Source: an uncultured bacterium
Lineage (GTDB): Bacteria > Actinomycetota > Coriobacteriia > Coriobacteriales > Coriobacteriaceae
NCBI GenBank assembly: GCA_905215195.1
Contig: CAJMPF010000107.1
Coordinates: 1-6,385, forward strand
Direction of reading: 5' to 3'
DNA length: 6,385 bases
A model generated the notes under the pieces. The model saw nothing but the letters and a program-made list of their open reading frames with translations. It was not told the DNA's origin and did no database searches. The position numbers were made by a program, and so were the translations under genes. Each line of letters starts with the position of its first letter. Within the stretch, counting starts at the first letter, position 1. Shown here piece after piece: positions 5,267-6,385 of this stretch.

Positions 5267-5725
5267 ATGGCCGAGCTTGAGTCCCAACCACTGTCTGCCG
5301 AGGAGCGCGCCGAGTTGGAGGAGCTCCGCGCCGAGAAAGCTCGTCGCGAGGCCCAGGAAGAGGCCCGTCGCGAGCGCGAGGAGCTGACTGCCCTGCGCGC
5401 CGAGCGTGCGAAGGCCGAGGAGGTCGCCTCGAACGCCGCATCCGAGCGCAAGCCCGCGCCCGCACCCAAGCCCGCTGCTGCGAAGCCTGCACCTGCCGCG
5501 CCCAAACCTCAGCCTAAAAAGGCCGCTCGTCCCAAGTCCGTCGAGCCCAAGCCGAGCCGTGACGAGATGACCTTTGCCCAGCGCATGGTTACCTCCAAGG
5601 AACCTACGGGCGAGAACGAGATCCCTGGCATGGCGCCGGCTCAAAAAATCATCATTGTCCTTGCCCTCATCGCGTTTGTCATCTTTATGGGCTACACGAT
5701 CCTGACCAGCATGGGCCTGCTCTAA
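5267..5725 (+). CDS. Hypothetical tail-anchored protein: coiled coil, Pro/Ala/Lys linker, C-terminal membrane helix
   Basis: I do not recognise this 152-residue protein. Residues 10-55 are strongly charged with a heptad-like pattern (EERAELEELRAEKARRE and on), predicting a long helix or coiled coil. Residues 62-97 are a Pro/Ala/Lys linker (PAPAPKPAAAKPAPAAPKP). Residues 98-126 form a short conserved-looking segment (RDEMTFAQRMVTSKEP, then GENEIPGMAPAQK). Residues 128-147 are one hydrophobic helix, leaving about five residues outside. There is no signal peptide, so the N-terminal part should stay in the cytoplasm, anchored by its tail. ATG 5267 follows AAAGGG (5254-5259) with 7-base spacing. 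Because the tRNA terminator ends 18 bases upstream, transcription probably comes from readthrough or from a weak promoter I cannot see. The call as a real gene rests on SD, codon use and ordered domains. Confidence 0.8.
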   Translation: MAELESQPLSAEERAELEELRAEKARREAQEEARREREELTALRAERAKAEEVASNAASERKPAPAPKPAAAKPAPAAPKPQPKKAARPKSVEPKPSRDEMTFAQRMVTSKEPTGENEIPGMAPAQKIIIVLALIAFVIFMGYTILTSMGLL

Positions 5726-5809
5726 CCGATTTGCATCGGGCGTCATGTCCGCATGCTCTGCTCTCGTCCAACCCTCAAATTCTGCACCACACATCCGAAA
5801 GGTCGCCCC

Positions 5810-6385
5810 ATGGCTTTGACCGATATCTCTCATCCCACCGACATCGCAATGCTCACCGATCTGTACGAACTCACTATGGCCCAGGGCCTGTGGGAGAGCG
5901 GCAAGGCCAATGAGCAGGGTTGTTTTACCGCGTTTTACCGCGACCATCCCTTTGGCAGCGCCTATGCCGTCATGTGCGGCACCGCCGAGCTGCCCGAGCT
6001 AGTCGAGAATCTGCGCTTTACGCCCGAGGATATCGACTACCTCGCATCGCTTGAGGCCCCGGCCGGCGGCGCGATGTTCAAGTCCGCATTCCTCGACTAC
6101 CTGCGCGATTTTCGTGCGCATGTAAATATCGACGCCGTCCCCGAGGGCGAGCTCGTCTTTCCACGCGAGCCCATGGTGCGCGTCACCGGTCCTGCGCTCG
6201 AGTGCCAGCTGCTCGAGACGGCGCTGCTCAACATCGTCGGGTTCCAGACACTTGTCGCCACCAAGACGGCGCGCGTGGTGCTGGCGGCGGACGGCCGTCC
6301 CGTGGCCGAGTTTGGCCTGCGCCGAGCCCAGGGTCCCGATGGCGGCCTGGCCGTTGCGCGCGCGAGCTACGTCGCCGGCTGCTCC
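5810..6385 (+). CDS. pncB: Nicotinate phosphoribosyltransferase, N-terminal 192 codons (3' end outside window)
   Basis: The frame is open from ATG 5810 to the right edge. It encodes the start of nicotinate phosphoribosyltransferase (EC 6.3.4.21), the cytoplasmic enzyme that joins nicotinate and PRPP, with ATP use, to make nicotinate mononucleotide for NAD salvage. Marks are MLTDLYELTMAQG (residues 14-26), FYRDHPFG (42-49) in place of the usual F-x-R-x-P-F-G, LLETALLNIVGFQTLVATK (134-152), and EFGLRRAQG (167-175). The histidine that is phosphorylated in the family and the PRPP site lie beyond the edge and cannot be checked. The SD GAAAGG (5797-5802) is 7 bases from the start. It follows the tail-anchored gene by 84 bases with no convincing terminator between, so cotranscription is possible. 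Confidence 0.95.
   Translation, partial: MALTDISHPTDIAMLTDLYELTMAQGLWESGKANEQGCFTAFYRDHPFGSAYAVMCGTAELPELVENLRFTPEDIDYLASLEAPAGGAMFKSAFLDYLRDFRAHVNIDAVPEGELVFPREPMVRVTGPALECQLLETALLNIVGFQTLVATKTARVVLAADGRPVAEFGLRRAQGPDGGLAVARASYVAGCS

Noticed and set aside
5727..5740. CCGAT/ATCGG hairpin just after the tail-anchored gene as a terminator
   Set aside because: Only five pairs and no T-run follow, so it is not separable from chance.
5141..5947. Open frame of 268 codons on the minus strand across tRNA-Ala, the tail-anchored gene and the start of pncB
   Set aside because: It runs through a tRNA gene and a terminator, so it cannot be a normal gene; it is an antisense by-product of high GC.

Overview
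The window is GC-rich (by eye roughly 60%) with compact, SD-led genes, and it reads as ordinary chromosome of a high-GC Gram-positive gut-type bacterium. The protein families, the style of the TrpRS, and two copies of a distinctive palindrome containing ggggacaggcacc make me favour the Coriobacteriia (Collinsella or a relative). That taxonomic call is inference from memory and was not tested by a search. I see no phage, transposase, CRISPR array or dedicated defence system.

Layout, left to right. (1) Positions 2-322, plus strand: the C-terminal third of a DegV-family fatty-acid-binding protein. It is followed by a small MGMT-type DNA repair gene (403-723) bracketed by two near-identical palindromes in opposite orientation (332-376 and 740-780). 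(2) Positions 781-1116 hold no gene that I can defend. They carry three consecutive hairpins (875-1006), the last with a perfect 18-bp stem, and then a probable terminator for the minus-strand genes. (3) Minus strand: trpS (1117-2157), then, upstream of it in the transcript, a WecA/TagO-like polyprenyl-phosphate sugar-phosphate transferase (2317-3516). (4) The 525-base gap at 3517-4041 contains a structured minus-strand RNA (about 3721-3891). Its ends pair in a 12-bp closing helix followed by U-rich sequence, and it looks like a 6S RNA. A TTGACA box for the divergent plus-strand gene also lies here. (5) Plus strand: a PflX-like radical SAM protein (4042-4980), a tRNA-Ala(CGC) with its own promoter and terminator (5089-5248), an unrecognised small tail-anchored protein (5267-5725), and the first 192 codons of nicotinate phosphoribosyltransferase (5810-end).

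Most genes are housekeeping: translation (trpS, tRNA-Ala), cell-envelope glycopolymer initiation (wecA-like), NAD salvage (pncB), alkylation repair (MGMT), and possibly global control of RNA polymerase (6S-like RNA). They do not form one pathway. The least explained elements are the paired palindromes around the MGMT gene, the three-hairpin block at 875-1006, the 6S-like RNA, and the tail-anchored protein that begins 18 bases after the tRNA terminator.
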